Shown here: piece by piece, positions 26,601 through 34,476 of the stretch | Layout: the number at the start of each line of letters is the position of its first letter | Numbering within the stretch: position 1 is the stretch's first letter | NCBI RefSeq assembly: GCF_947488185.1 | Contig: NZ_CANKYM010000002.1 | Coordinates: 496,001-560,000, forward strand | Reading direction: 5' to 3' | DNA: 64,000 nucleotides | Origin: an uncultured Roseobacter sp. | GTDB lineage: Bacteria; Pseudomonadota; Alphaproteobacteria; Rhodobacterales; Rhodobacteraceae | The notes under the pieces: model-generated | What the model saw: the letters and a program-made list of their open reading frames with translations, nothing else | The model's database searches: none | Told to the model about the DNA's origin: nothing | Position numbers and translations under genes: made by a program

Positions 26601-28556
26601 AACACCCATATGGCGACGAATAACTTCGACGTCATCATGAACCCGGCGGAATACGAACGCAGTCTGGACCGCGCTTACGTGGAAGCACTCGTCAAAAAAC
26701 TGATCGATGTTGTCTATGATCGCGATGCGACGAATCCAGAGTTGTCTTACTACAGCGGCCTGTTGATGTCTGGAACAGACAACTTGGACGATGTTGCCTC
26801 AAAAATCATGGATCAAGTTTTCGACGCGCAGGAAGTTCAGCCATCCAGCTTGCAAAATCTACAAGGAGAATCGTTTGTACAACAGGCTATCGTCAATGCA
26901 CTGAGCAAGCAGCCAACTTCCCAAGAAGTATCGATATGGAACGAAAACATCTCAGAAGGCCGTGTAACAAAGGCCCAATTCCTCGCTAGTCTTGCACAAA
27001 GTACCGACCATCTCGAAGCTGCAGGTGATCACCTCGCCACTGCTGCAAGCTCAACGGACAATCCACGTGATCGTGTCCTGGATGCGAGTGGGCAAGCTGG
27101 TAGCGCGGCTTTGCTTGGCAACACCGGAAATGACACTCTGACCGGCGGAGTTGGTGGTGACACTATAGTCGGTGGCGGTGGAAACGACACCATTTACGGA
27201 GGGTTGGGAAGCGATGACCTTTTTGGTGGTGCAGGACAGGACACACTTAATGGCGGACACGGTAGCGACAAGCTTTTCGGTGACGAAGGCAACGATTTAC
27301 TGCGCACTGGTTTCGATCAGACGGGAGATCTGTTGGAGATTTTCCGTGGAACTGTAGACGATAGCCCCGGTCGCCTGCTTTCGGGGGATTTTGACAACGA
27401 CGGCAAAGATGACTCGGCCGTTTTCTGGGGCGACCGTGGACTCAACAGGTTTTACTTCCGCGAGGAAGGGGGAGCTTACGAACAGGTCCTTAACCCAGTG
27501 AACCAAGGTTTTGTGGACGATTATCCTAAGCGTTTTGTCACAGGTGACTTTAACAACGACGGTTACGACGACGTTGCCATTCTTTGGTATCATACTGGGA
27601 TGAACCGCTTCCTGTACGGCAATCAAGACAGGACGTTTTCTACCGGTGTGGACCTGATCGCCAGAGGTGCAGTAGATGACCTTGCTTCGGGTCTCGTCTC
27701 AGGAGATTTTAATGGCGACGGATACGATGATCTTCTTTTCCATTGGCAGAACTGGGGGATGAACCGGTCTTACCTTGGGGACGGGGCCGGAGGTTTCACT
27801 CCGCTTTTTGATTTGATTGAAAGAGAGTTTGTGAATTGGGATCAAGTTGGTGAAAGCGTGACTGTTCAATCCGGAGATTTCAATGGTGATGGATTTGATG
27901 ATGTAGCCTTTCATTGGATGAATACAGGAAAAATCCGGTTCGCATATGGTGATGAATTCGCTTCTTTTTCTGTGCGAGATGAAATCCAATCCAATTCGTT
28001 TATCGGTGCCGGTATTTTCGAGACCGGTGATCTTAACGGTGACGGTTTTACAGATATTGTTTTGGCGTCGCGTTCTTCAGGTTTCAACCATACCATACTG
28101 GGCCACTCCGGCGGTGTGAAAGAGGTTGAGGTCAATCTTTTGGACACCGCTTTGCTGCAGGGCACTAATAAACTAGTCGAAATGGGCGACTTCGATGGTG
28201 ATGGGACGGACGAGATCATGGTTCTGAACCGTGTCACCGGCAAAAATGAATATGCTTCGGTCAACTTTGACAGTCTGTTTGGAGGAGATGGAGATGACCG
28301 ATTGGTAATGGAATCTGGCAACTCGACCGCTTTTGGCGGCGAGGGAGCTGATGTTTTTGAATTCATTGCCGGGCGTGGGACGATCAGCGACTTCGAAGTT
28401 GGTACTGACTTAATCGATATCTCTGCCTTTAGTTTGTCATGGAATGAGTTAAGCATCTCTGACACGGGCGTTGCCTGGCGATTGTCTCTTGGGGAGAATA
28501 CCTTGGTTGTAGAAACGCATGACATTCTCGGGGCTGATGACTTCCAGTTCGTTTGA
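20679..28556 (+). CDS. Giant Ca-binding repeat protein with DUF4214, RTX and FG-GAP modules (type I secreted)
   Basis: The 2625-residue protein starts at TTG. Residues 1-190 include a hydrophobic Ala/Val/Gly stretch (TTLLDVVIGVAKK). Residues 190-300 are a Gly/Arg/Asp/Asn-rich linker. At about 305 come EF-hand-like loops (LDLDGDGVEVTE, DDDGDGAIS). From about 430 to 1830 there are more than 20 copies of a roughly 55-60-residue unit built on DxDGDGxxD and a Thr/Ser-rich TTTVxSADG segment. Two DUF4214 domains lie near 1864 and 1987. RTX nonapeptides (GGxGxDxL) span 2145-2208. FG-GAP/VCBS-like repeats (GDFNNDGYDDVA) span 2217-2524. The C-terminus (DILGADDFQFV) fits a type I secretion signal. It is probably a surface or released adhesin-like protein. 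No transporter genes are adjacent. Confidence 0.88.
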   Translation: MNSYDYYRAIFDQRTTIGNPDLLDEYDLVDDKKFNPEQWVENGYSARLGQEYIGPATATDLNKLGDHLISQIRSLEGPASLALDPSNLTTEQKLFLGTTLLDVVIGVAKKTISTLGLATTVTQVGAVVVAGAKKDKESMLSVTKIVGEELREKEGVQRDVAFDDGRGPSYDAPGRPGSLDRGIADPIGERGGIRENTPRPGYSLGTDTGYSYRGPYDEDGPGVSLPSSSTSRVSRPDPSSNRGEGGNRGEGPGRNSDGGNQTGGNEGATRSDRDGDGTRGGGNNSGTGQGGGNKSAGRNEDSNDPRGLYPLLLDLDGDGVEVTELSKSTVFMDAGGDGLLHRTAWAGDGDGVLFIDDDGDGAISEKKEYVFTEWDPTATDDLAALRAVFDSNDDGVLDASDTRFADFKVLVTNADGSTTAKTLAELGFTSINLTADTTRIELPDGSMITGQTTFTRTDGTTGTVANATLVAEAHGYRVEQVESTDASGNRVVVSTAYAATGDVAYEITSVTSPDGSSITNSYDDDGDGVVDRLQMISTQEVSGNKIETVVNKAGSDAATAIVTSRIVTTTSADGADVTIQRDSKGGGWFDQEEIRSTLPDGSRSIVINDLAEDGSTIRGSSETTSVDGLTRTKGTDEDGDGLDDLAVTHSITEHADDSRTESTVARNRDTSLRSSETLVVGPDGQSKLINRDIDGDGVAETVEDLLISLDAGGNSTSVLEVENADGNLRSQVTQTQSADALSKTIASDVDGDGDVDSTSVDVTVIQADGSRENTVTVTNTDGSVRGMEKTTLGADKVSSEIWVDLDQDGVFDGDERVRSVTIDDTTQERITLDQIRAADGTVLASSTTVSSEDGLTRSSGIDADGDGDVDTAVSDSTVTDGAGVSTRTIEMRNQDGTMRDKTVTQTSADGLTTTTQIDTDGDGLFDAKTVDTHVLNVDGSSTSTMSNYAGDGTTLLGEKTSTESADRLVMTTLRDVDGDGVTDVTSTSTESADGSILTMELRSNVNGSKIVSSQTTTSANGLISSTARDLDGDDITDITETSTTVLNADGSRTTTVTTNNGDASLRSESAGTISDDGLTTTVETDVDGDGVFERAEARTTLLGIDGSLTTISQTRSANDTLLSQSQVKINDDGLITTTSVDVNGDDTFDLLTTATTTLLNDGGTEVTSELRDAAGMLRNASTTTSNDNGRDVTTTTDVNGDSVTDMVTSRAIADDGVLTQTQSEFAADGTLQTRTQTVTSGNGLTSSTNMDADGDGAFEHTQQSSTVLNADGSRTTTTTESGITGPAYRTSTATTSDDGRTRIESRDDNGDGTNDLTVQTTLDLSFDGIETITEERRAADTSLLSTTTTVTSADGRTFTTSWDADGNGLMDAVTTTERGDDGTVTTTESYFSSGGTLEATAVSTRSDDGLTRTRTVDRNADGIAEHVVHDTTVLASDGTTSRTVDHTTGGGVSLARAEYDRSDDGLTRTTRLDVDGENGFEFFSEDSTTFEDNGDVIRHQTTENATSERLSKITTTTSGNGLTTSVVMDRDGDHAMDRNTALTRGAEGGFTEVVTEYGDTSQVIRTETRVESPDGWSTSLSTDLDGDGTTDREITSTVDLSRNVNTTYRDLAADGTVLDEITGMVSANGMQRSVYLDVDGDGSDDLMRTWTTTFNVAGDEITIYEEKAGNGVLADREVTTVAADGLSVVRDIDLDGDGVVDGTMTSTTTLNADGSRRTTAETRYADGDLRSMEDVVISRDGRNIMERHDYNGNGLVDKTSELVIRSDGERILTEKSFGETGGLNNTFVTTTSSDGLITTINRGVFIQTITRSALENGSYIWDNGNSAAQVTVSHEIDAFGIETWLYVGPSETHEARFDVAAKARLIAEAARIYDTVLDRDMGRVETEELVRFVSDGQLDRAALTQELLGSAELATRYGVLMDAAFVAQFYLNTFGRAPSLVELNGHLRALDGGTITRAGLLVRLAESSEHLVVGNTHMATNNFDVIMNPAEYERSLDRAYVEALVKKLIDVVYDRDATNPELSYYSGLLMSGTDNLDDVASKIMDQVFDAQEVQPSSLQNLQGESFVQQAIVNALSKQPTSQEVSIWNENISEGRVTKAQFLASLAQSTDHLEAAGDHLATAASSTDNPRDRVLDASGQAGSAALLGNTGNDTLTGGVGGDTIVGGGGNDTIYGGLGSDDLFGGAGQDTLNGGHGSDKLFGDEGNDLLRTGFDQTGDLLEIFRGTVDDSPGRLLSGDFDNDGKDDSAVFWGDRGLNRFYFREEGGAYEQVLNPVNQGFVDDYPKRFVTGDFNNDGYDDVAILWYHTGMNRFLYGNQDRTFSTGVDLIARGAVDDLASGLVSGDFNGDGYDDLLFHWQNWGMNRSYLGDGAGGFTPLFDLIEREFVNWDQVGESVTVQSGDFNGDGFDDVAFHWMNTGKIRFAYGDEFASFSVRDEIQSNSFIGAGIFETGDLNGDGFTDIVLASRSSGFNHTILGHSGGVKEVEVNLLDTALLQGTNKLVEMGDFDGDGTDEIMVLNRVTGKNEYASVNFDSLFGGDGDDRLVMESGNSTAFGGEGADVFEFIAGRGTISDFEVGTDLIDISAFSLSWNELSISDTGVAWRLSLGENTLVVETHDILGADDFQFV

Positions 28557-28741
28557 CCATATCGTGGGCGTGAAGTTTATGCTCTGTTTGTCGGAAAGAT
28601 CTGGTTAAAAGTTCCTGTGCAAATTGACGCGGCGTGCAAGAATCTCTAGCGTTGACGAAGGCAACTTTAGCTTTGCGTTGGCTTTGACGCGTTTGAAGGG
28701 GGTGTCGCCCTCATCTATTCTTGCCACTGCGTACGAGGATG

Positions 28742-29414
28742 AAACGGCAGCGACACCTATGTCTGGCGCAAAGGTGATGGCAATGACTTTTTTCAGGACT
28801 ACGGGATGTCCTTCTCGGAAACGGACACGCTGCGGCTGGAAGATGTGACCTCTGACGATGTGAAGCTGATCCGGGCGACTGGCAGCGTGAACATGGAGCT
28901 GGAAGTTCTGTCGACGGGCGAGATACTGACCGTTTTCAACCAATTCAGATACTATGATGAGCGTAGCCAGGGCGTGGAGGTCATCCAGTTCAGTGACGGG
29001 GTGGTCTGGGGCCGTGCAGATATCGCAACCCATACCGCAACCTACGGGACATCCGGCAATGATGACCTGACCGGCAGCACACGGGCGCCGGACATAATCT
29101 ACGGCCTTGAGGGCAACGACACGCTCGATGGCGGCGAGGGTGATGACGTGCTCCGCGGGGGAGGCGGTGCAGACACTCTAACTGGTGGTGCAGGAGCAGA
29201 CACGTTTGTCTTTGCCGCCGGGGACGCAGCGGATGTGGTCACTGATTTTCAAGACGGTTTCGACTTGGTCCAGATCGCCGGGCCAACCTTTGCCGATTTG
29301 ATCGTCGCGCAATCTGGCAACGACGTTGATGTTACAATAAGCTCGGGTGACGTGATCAAGCTTCTAAACACTAGTCAATTAGACATCACCGAAAGCGATT
29401 TTGTGTTCGTTTGA
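28742..29414 (+). pseudogene. Orphan C-terminal tail of a second RTX protein
   Basis: The frame is open from 28742, where it continues from nothing recognisable, and has no proper start. It reads GSDTYVWRKGDGNDFFQDYG, SETDTLRLEDVTSDDVKLIRA, an HCBP-related domain (QGVEVIQFSDGVVWGRADI), RTX repeats (GLEGNDTLDGGEGDDVLRGGGGADTL) and the secretion-type end ITESDFVFV. An internal ATG at 28806 could give a 202-residue product, but the unit looks like the 3' end of a large gene of the same class as the one just upstream. It may be the former C-terminus of that gene. Confidence 0.8.
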
Positions 29415-29625
29415 AGTTTCGCTATGCTCAGATGTGATACGAGTAAAACCAAATAAAAACAGCAATTAAGTGCGCTTTAGGGGGAATGACCGACATGTCG
29501 GCTCCTCAAGTCGTAGCAGTTATCCTGAATAGTCGGCCCGTTTGAGTTGCCGGTCTTGGTTGTCACTTCTCCAGTTGATCGCAAGTTTGCCGAAAAACAA
29601 GCGGACGCAGGCCATTTCATTGCAT

Positions 29626-30018
29626 CTAGGATTCTGGCACTGGCGGTCGCATGTTTAGAGCCTGATGCGGTCGGACACGAGTATACTGTCTGAGCCAGGT
29701 ATTGATGACGATCTGTGCCTGTTTGGTGGTGTGGAAGCATTCGGCATTCAGGACTTCTCGGCGCAGTGTGCCGTTGAAGCGCTCATTGTACCCATTCTCC
29801 CAGGGTGATCCTGGATAGATCTTGATCGGTTTAATCCCGACCTTTCTCAGCCAGTCTTGTAGTGCAGTTGCGATGAACTCTGAGCCATTGTCCGAACGAA
29901 TGTATTCGGGCTTCCCGCGCTGCAAAAGCAGTGGGTAGAGCGCGTCCAGCACATCTGCGCTGTTCATCTTTGGTTTGACCGCGACACACAGCGCCTCACG
30001 GGTATATTCATCCGGCAC
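29626..30018 (-). mobile_element. IS3-family transposase OrfB fragment
   Basis: On the minus strand the frame carries the end of the DDE integrase core of IS3-type OrfB: DEYTREAL, YIRSDNGSEF with the second Asp, PGSPWENGYNERFNGTLRREVLN with the catalytic Glu, and RPHQALNMRPP. The N-terminal part (OrfA and the first Asp) is missing and the 3' end stops early at PVPES. No intact inverted repeats were found. It marks past IS activity between the RTX genes and the restriction genes. Confidence 0.88.
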
Positions 30019-30391
30019 CGTGTACTAACGGAAGGAAAGGGCATTAATCTGTTGCCAAGCGCTTAAGTAAGACCATGAAGTGGTATTTAATGTGGTATTA
30101 TTAATGATGTGAAGAATTTTATCGTTTTTATGCAGTATTTTGGCGGTTCAATATTTGAAGACACCTCCTCCGCCACTTGCCAATAATTTTTTTATTTAAA
30201 TCAATATGTTATATTAAGGTTAGGTGAGGCTGCCCCCCATTATAACCGCCAATATTGCATGGCACGGTCATCTTTTTCTTTGGAAGTGACGCAACCGGAA
30301 GTTGGTGAATAGCCTCAGTTAATGTTAAAATTTGATTAGTTGATGCTTCCCCGCTTATTAGAGCGAAGACAAAGCTTATTACGAATTTCCG
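30019..30391. other. AT-rich intergenic stretch
   Basis: About 370 bases, clearly richer in A and T than the flanks (TATTTAATGTGGTATTATTAATG, TTTTTTTATTTAAATC in parts). It contains no gene. A weak inverted repeat TGGCGG ... CCGCCA spans 30141-30175. It separates the IS3 remnant from the end of the Mrr-type gene and is likely foreign junction DNA. Confidence 0.5.
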
Positions 30392-31429
30392 CTAGTCGTG
30401 AGGTAGGTCGGGGACGAATATTTGTTTGAGCGGAATCATAGAACGATAGCGTGGAGCAAGTTGAGAATAGTTTTCGAAAATGAGCTCAACAAATTGTTCG
30501 CCGTTTATAAGCCTCAGTTTGGCGCGGTTTCGCTCCAGTTCCAAAGCGCCACGTGCGTATGAACCCAGGTTAACAAACAGCCCGTATTCACCGTCCCCTA
30601 GCGTACCCAGTAGCTGGTCAACATCCGGGCGGGGAGTCTGCCCTGTGGTCCGTTTGCATTGTACTTTGACGATAGGTGGCTGAAACCCAAGCGGGTCCAT
30701 GTGAGCAATGACGTCAACGCCACCATCGCCGCTTTTAGGCGTGACGCGGGCGGTGTACCCCATGCACTCCATCAAATGCGCCATGAAATCCTCAAATTGG
30801 TGGCCAGTAAGATGCGTCATGAGCCGCTTAATAACGAAGTCGCTGGTGTTAGCCTCTGCCTGTGCTGAGGCGGCAACGGTCGCTGTGTCGTCGTCTGCGG
30901 CTTCCTCTGGGGTGTCTTGGTCTGCTGCTGCGCTGCGCGCTGGCGCTTCAACGTCTGGGTCGACTTTGCTGAGAAATTCGAGCGCGTGCCGTTTAACGCG
31001 AAACATTGTGAGGAATGACCCAATTTCATTCAACGCACTTTGGCTAAATTCATCGCGGGGGAAGTGGCCAAGCCAGTCGACCAGCTGGCGAGTGGGGTAT
31101 TCGTCTGCATCCCCTTCGTGGTGTTGGGTAATCCCTGTGAACCGCCCAATATTAACCATGCGGTCCGCTTTGGACGGGTACACGACAAAGTCGCCCTTTT
31201 TGATCTCATGCAGGAACTTGAACATAGACCCGGCGTCGACGGGAATCGCGCCTTTTTTCTTGTCGGGGTATGCGAGGGCAAGGGCTTCTTTGAACGCGTC
31301 ACGGTTAGGGGCGAGTTTGGTTAGGTCTCCCATCGCTGGCCAGCCGATTGCGACATAGCCGCCTTCAACGGGGCGGTCGCCAACGTGGTGGCCCATATGG
31401 ACACCCCAGACGGTTGTGTCATTTGACAT
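30392..31429 (-). CDS. Mrr-type restriction endonuclease with N-terminal EVE-like domain
   Basis: The 345-residue protein ends with an Mrr catalytic domain (PD-(D/E)xK fold): LTGHQFEDFMAHLMECMGY, then GDGGVDVIAH with the metal-binding Asp, and VKVQCKR with the QxK pair; YGLFVNLGSYARGALE completes it. The N-terminal 110 residues (VWGVHMGHHV, GYVAIGWPAMGDL, FLHEIKKGDFVVYPSK) resemble an EVE/PUA-like module that may read modified bases; this is inference. An acidic Ala/Asp/Thr linker joins the two. Its start overlaps the end of the methyltransferase gene by 11 bases, so the two are translated together. Confidence 0.85.
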   Translation of the reverse strand: MSNDTTVWGVHMGHHVGDRPVEGGYVAIGWPAMGDLTKLAPNRDAFKEALALAYPDKKKGAIPVDAGSMFKFLHEIKKGDFVVYPSKADRMVNIGRFTGITQHHEGDADEYPTRQLVDWLGHFPRDEFSQSALNEIGSFLTMFRVKRHALEFLSKVDPDVEAPARSAAADQDTPEEAADDDTATVAASAQAEANTSDFVIKRLMTHLTGHQFEDFMAHLMECMGYTARVTPKSGDGGVDVIAHMDPLGFQPPIVKVQCKRTTGQTPRPDVDQLLGTLGDGEYGLFVNLGSYARGALELERNRAKLRLINGEQFVELIFENYSQLAPRYRSMIPLKQIFVPDLPHD

Positions 31430-34409
31430 TTTTTGTGCCTTTCGCGTTGGGCTTTTTGGTCTTTGGCTTTGCCTTGGTTCTCGCTTTCGCTTTGGCGGCG
31501 GATTTGGCCTCTGCTTTTGCCCGCTTTTGGTTGAGTTGGAACAGACGGGATAGGATTTCGTCCTCGGTCAGCGAACCCGCGCGCCAATCATCGCCCCAGC
31601 CGTAGGCCTCTGCCACGGCTTCATCCAGCGCATTGTGGGCGTGGTCGAGCCATGCGGGGCGGGTGTTGTAGAGGTTGGTCAGAGTGCGTTTTTTCAGCTC
31701 TTTCGCGGCGGCGTCATCTTTGGGCAGGATGCGGTCGGGATAGCCTGCGACCACTTCGGGGACGCGGGTGACAAGGTCGGCAGGGTTAAGCCAGTTTTCA
31801 CGCAGCTCATTCAGGCGCGCGGCGGCGGCGGCGATTTTTTTGGCGCGCGGGTCGTCGGAATAGTCAGCGGCGGGTATGTTGGGGGTGAGGCCTTCGGGGA
31901 AGGGGAAGGTTTCGAATGTGGTTGAGGGGGTGTAGCGGGGGTCGTTGCCCTTCCCTAAGGAGGTTCCCATTCTTAAGGACCAGACCTCATGCCAAATTGA
32001 ATGCAACAACCCAAAGCTGGTATCGTCCGCTCGCGTTATTGCACAGGCCGCTGAGTCGGGAACGACTAGTGGGCTACGCCAAGCAAAAAGCCGATATTTG
32101 GAAACCCTTGGCGAAACTATGTAACGTTCCAGGTTGGAAACTAAATTGCGCATTTTCCACTGCGGCTCTTGGAACTCCCACCAAATTTCGCGATATTTTT
32201 TCCGTCTTAGAACATCGCGCTTTGGTTTGACCTCGTTCAATATGTGCTCGAACGGCGCTTCAAATAGTGAGGCCTCTTGTTCGGTTGTGCCTTCAGGAAA
32301 GTCTATTATCCACTGATTTGAAGGCCGCCTCGTTACGTCCATACCATTGGTCCATAACTTTAAAACAATTGAGTTCGGTTGTCCGTTCGGATTTTGTGGC
32401 AACTTCAACCATTCTTGCGCCTTTTTATATGGGACGTTGAAATTACCGTTTTTCATTGTCCCAATAAAGCAAACACCAGCATTTTCATTCAATCTTAATG
32501 CATTAGTCAGGTCAAACGAGAGCAGGTTTGAGGTCAAATCAGAATGGATGCGGTCCATAGGGACACCATTTAGAATTGCTGTGCCTTCAGCTGAACCATC
32601 AAAGCAGAGAAGAGATACTCTGACAGCCGCTCCATCAACCGTCCACTCTTCGTCTGACCAAGCGTTTGTGATGCGTCCATGCTCAGTGATTTTCTTTACG
32701 ACCGTTCTGTTTGATCCACCGCGTATCGAGTTAGTGGCGACTAAGCCTGTGGTAGAAAGCTCATTGTTGGTGACTTGGTCCCATGCTTTTGCAAACCAGT
32801 AGCAGACAAGGTCGCCTCCACCGGGAACAATACCTTCGTAAGCTTTGCGCAATGCGAACGTGTATTCTTCGCCCAATTCTGCAATCATTTTGCGGTCCCC
32901 CAAAAAAGGTGGGTTCCCAATCACCACATCCGCCTTCGGCCACTCTGCCCGCGTCCCATCTGGCGCAAGCACCGCATCCCTGTTCTCAATAGTATTCAGG
33001 GTCCGCAAAATCGGGTTCTTGGCCGCTTCAAACCCATTCCGCCGCATCCATTGAATTTCCCCAATCCAAACAGACACCCGCGCCAGTTCCGCCGCATAGG
33101 AGGACAGCTCTATCCCCAGCACTACCTCTGGCCCCAATTGGGGGAAGCCGCGTGGCAGGCCCAGCGCTTCTGCCTCCAGATTGACGCGGTGTTCGATGTT
33201 TTTCAGCTCCAGCAGTGCGATATAGAGGAAGTTGCCAGACCCGCAGGCCGGGTCCAGCGCACGAAACGCTTTGAGCCGTTCGATAAAGCCAAGGTGCAAT
33301 ACCTCTGCCTTGTCTAGGGCGCGGGTCCGGGCGGCAAGCTCTTTGCCGCGTAAGAGTTTGTCCTTCGTTTCTTTTGGCGCTTTATCCAGTTGCGCCTCGA
33401 TTTGGGCTTTCACCTCTGCCCATTCCGCCAAGAGCGGTTCCACAATGACAGGATTGACGATTTGCATGATTTTGTCGCGGTCGGTGTAATGCGCGCCAAG
33501 CTGGCTGCGCTTGGCAGGGTCCAAACCGCGCTCAAACAATGTGCCAAGTATTGAAGGGTCAATATCGGACCAATCCAGCGTGGCGGCGCGAATGAGGTCG
33601 TCGAGGTCCTCCCACTCCAGCGGCAACACATCGTCACTGTCAAACAAGCCACCGTTGAACCACTCAACTGTTTCAAACCCTACCAAGCCACCAGTTTTCA
33701 TCGCGCCAAACAACGCTTTTGCATGGGTGGCGAATGTCGCAGGCTTTGGCCGCGCGGTTTTAATCATCCGTTCGAACATTTTGTTGGGCAATAGTTCGAC
33801 GTCTTCTGCGAACATGCAGAACACCAGACGGTTGATAAAATGCGCCACCTCTTGCGGATCGTGGCCACGTTCGCGCAGGCGCTGGGCCATGTTGGCAAAA
33901 TTCTGTGCCGCCTGTTCTGTCACCAATTGGCGGGTCTTCGTCGGTTTTAGCTTTTCAGGGTCAAGAAAGGCGTGGCGCAGCAGGTCACGGTTGGCGGCGT
34001 TTGTCAGGTCATCGAGGTGGATCGTATGCACGTTCTGGACAGTGTTGGTCCAGTTGGTGTGGACGCGTATCACGTCCATGTCCGATACAATCAACAGAGG
34101 AGGGTTTTCCAATGCAATGGAGTATTGCAGCAACTGGTCAAAGGCTTTGTCCAGGTTGGCGCGTTTGCCTTTATATTCCCAAGCAAAGCAATCCTTGCGC
34201 CAAACGTCTGCCCAGCCTTCGCCGCCGCTGGTTTTGGAAGCGCCTTTTTCAAATGTGAACCAGTCGCCCTTGTTGTCTGCAGTCGTTGGATCATCAATAT
34301 CGAGTAACTTACAAAGGTCGTTAAAGTGAGACTGTGATGCGGTCCGTTCTTTGAGTTCCATGTTGCGCCATTTTTTGATAAACTCCTGCGGCGTCATAAC
34401 ATTTCCCAT
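31419..34409 (-). CDS. MmeI-like class I DNA methyltransferase, probably fused to an endonuclease domain
   Basis: The 996-residue protein has an N-terminal region (GWADVWRKDCFAWEYKGKRANL) with the D...ExK pattern of the MmeI-type nuclease, then a helical spacer (HYTDRDKIMQIVNPVIVEPL). The N6-adenine methyltransferase core has motif I DPACGSGNFLY and motif IV NPPF (VVIGNPPFLGDR). A target-recognition region and a Lys/Ala-rich tail (AKAKARTKAKPKTKK) follow. In the MmeI class one chain both methylates and cuts. ATG codons at 34409 and 34397 are both possible. It overlaps the Mrr-type gene, making a restriction-modification or defence pair. Confidence 0.88.
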   Translation of the reverse strand: MGNVMTPQEFIKKWRNMELKERTASQSHFNDLCKLLDIDDPTTADNKGDWFTFEKGASKTSGGEGWADVWRKDCFAWEYKGKRANLDKAFDQLLQYSIALENPPLLIVSDMDVIRVHTNWTNTVQNVHTIHLDDLTNAANRDLLRHAFLDPEKLKPTKTRQLVTEQAAQNFANMAQRLRERGHDPQEVAHFINRLVFCMFAEDVELLPNKMFERMIKTARPKPATFATHAKALFGAMKTGGLVGFETVEWFNGGLFDSDDVLPLEWEDLDDLIRAATLDWSDIDPSILGTLFERGLDPAKRSQLGAHYTDRDKIMQIVNPVIVEPLLAEWAEVKAQIEAQLDKAPKETKDKLLRGKELAARTRALDKAEVLHLGFIERLKAFRALDPACGSGNFLYIALLELKNIEHRVNLEAEALGLPRGFPQLGPEVVLGIELSSYAAELARVSVWIGEIQWMRRNGFEAAKNPILRTLNTIENRDAVLAPDGTRAEWPKADVVIGNPPFLGDRKMIAELGEEYTFALRKAYEGIVPGGGDLVCYWFAKAWDQVTNNELSTTGLVATNSIRGGSNRTVVKKITEHGRITNAWSDEEWTVDGAAVRVSLLCFDGSAEGTAILNGVPMDRIHSDLTSNLLSFDLTNALRLNENAGVCFIGTMKNGNFNVPYKKAQEWLKLPQNPNGQPNSIVLKLWTNGMDVTRRPSNQWIIDFPEGTTEQEASLFEAPFEHILNEVKPKRDVLRRKKYREIWWEFQEPQWKMRNLVSNLERYIVSPRVSKYRLFAWRSPLVVPDSAACAITRADDTSFGLLHSIWHEVWSLRMGTSLGKGNDPRYTPSTTFETFPFPEGLTPNIPAADYSDDPRAKKIAAAAARLNELRENWLNPADLVTRVPEVVAGYPDRILPKDDAAAKELKKRTLTNLYNTRPAWLDHAHNALDEAVAEAYGWGDDWRAGSLTEDEILSRLFQLNQKRAKAEAKSAAKAKARTKAKPKTKKPNAKGTKNVK

Positions 34410-34476
34410 GAATACCAGATGTTGCCATTAGAGAGCGTGCGGATTGCAAGGTCAACCTGACTACAAAGGCAAAGCA

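Noticed and set aside
30141..30175. tRNA 3'-end-like sequence (GGTTCAAT ... CCTCCGCCA)
   Set aside because: Only the TGGCGG/CCGCCA ends pair; no acceptor, D or anticodon arms are visible, and there is no matching second copy to support an attachment site.
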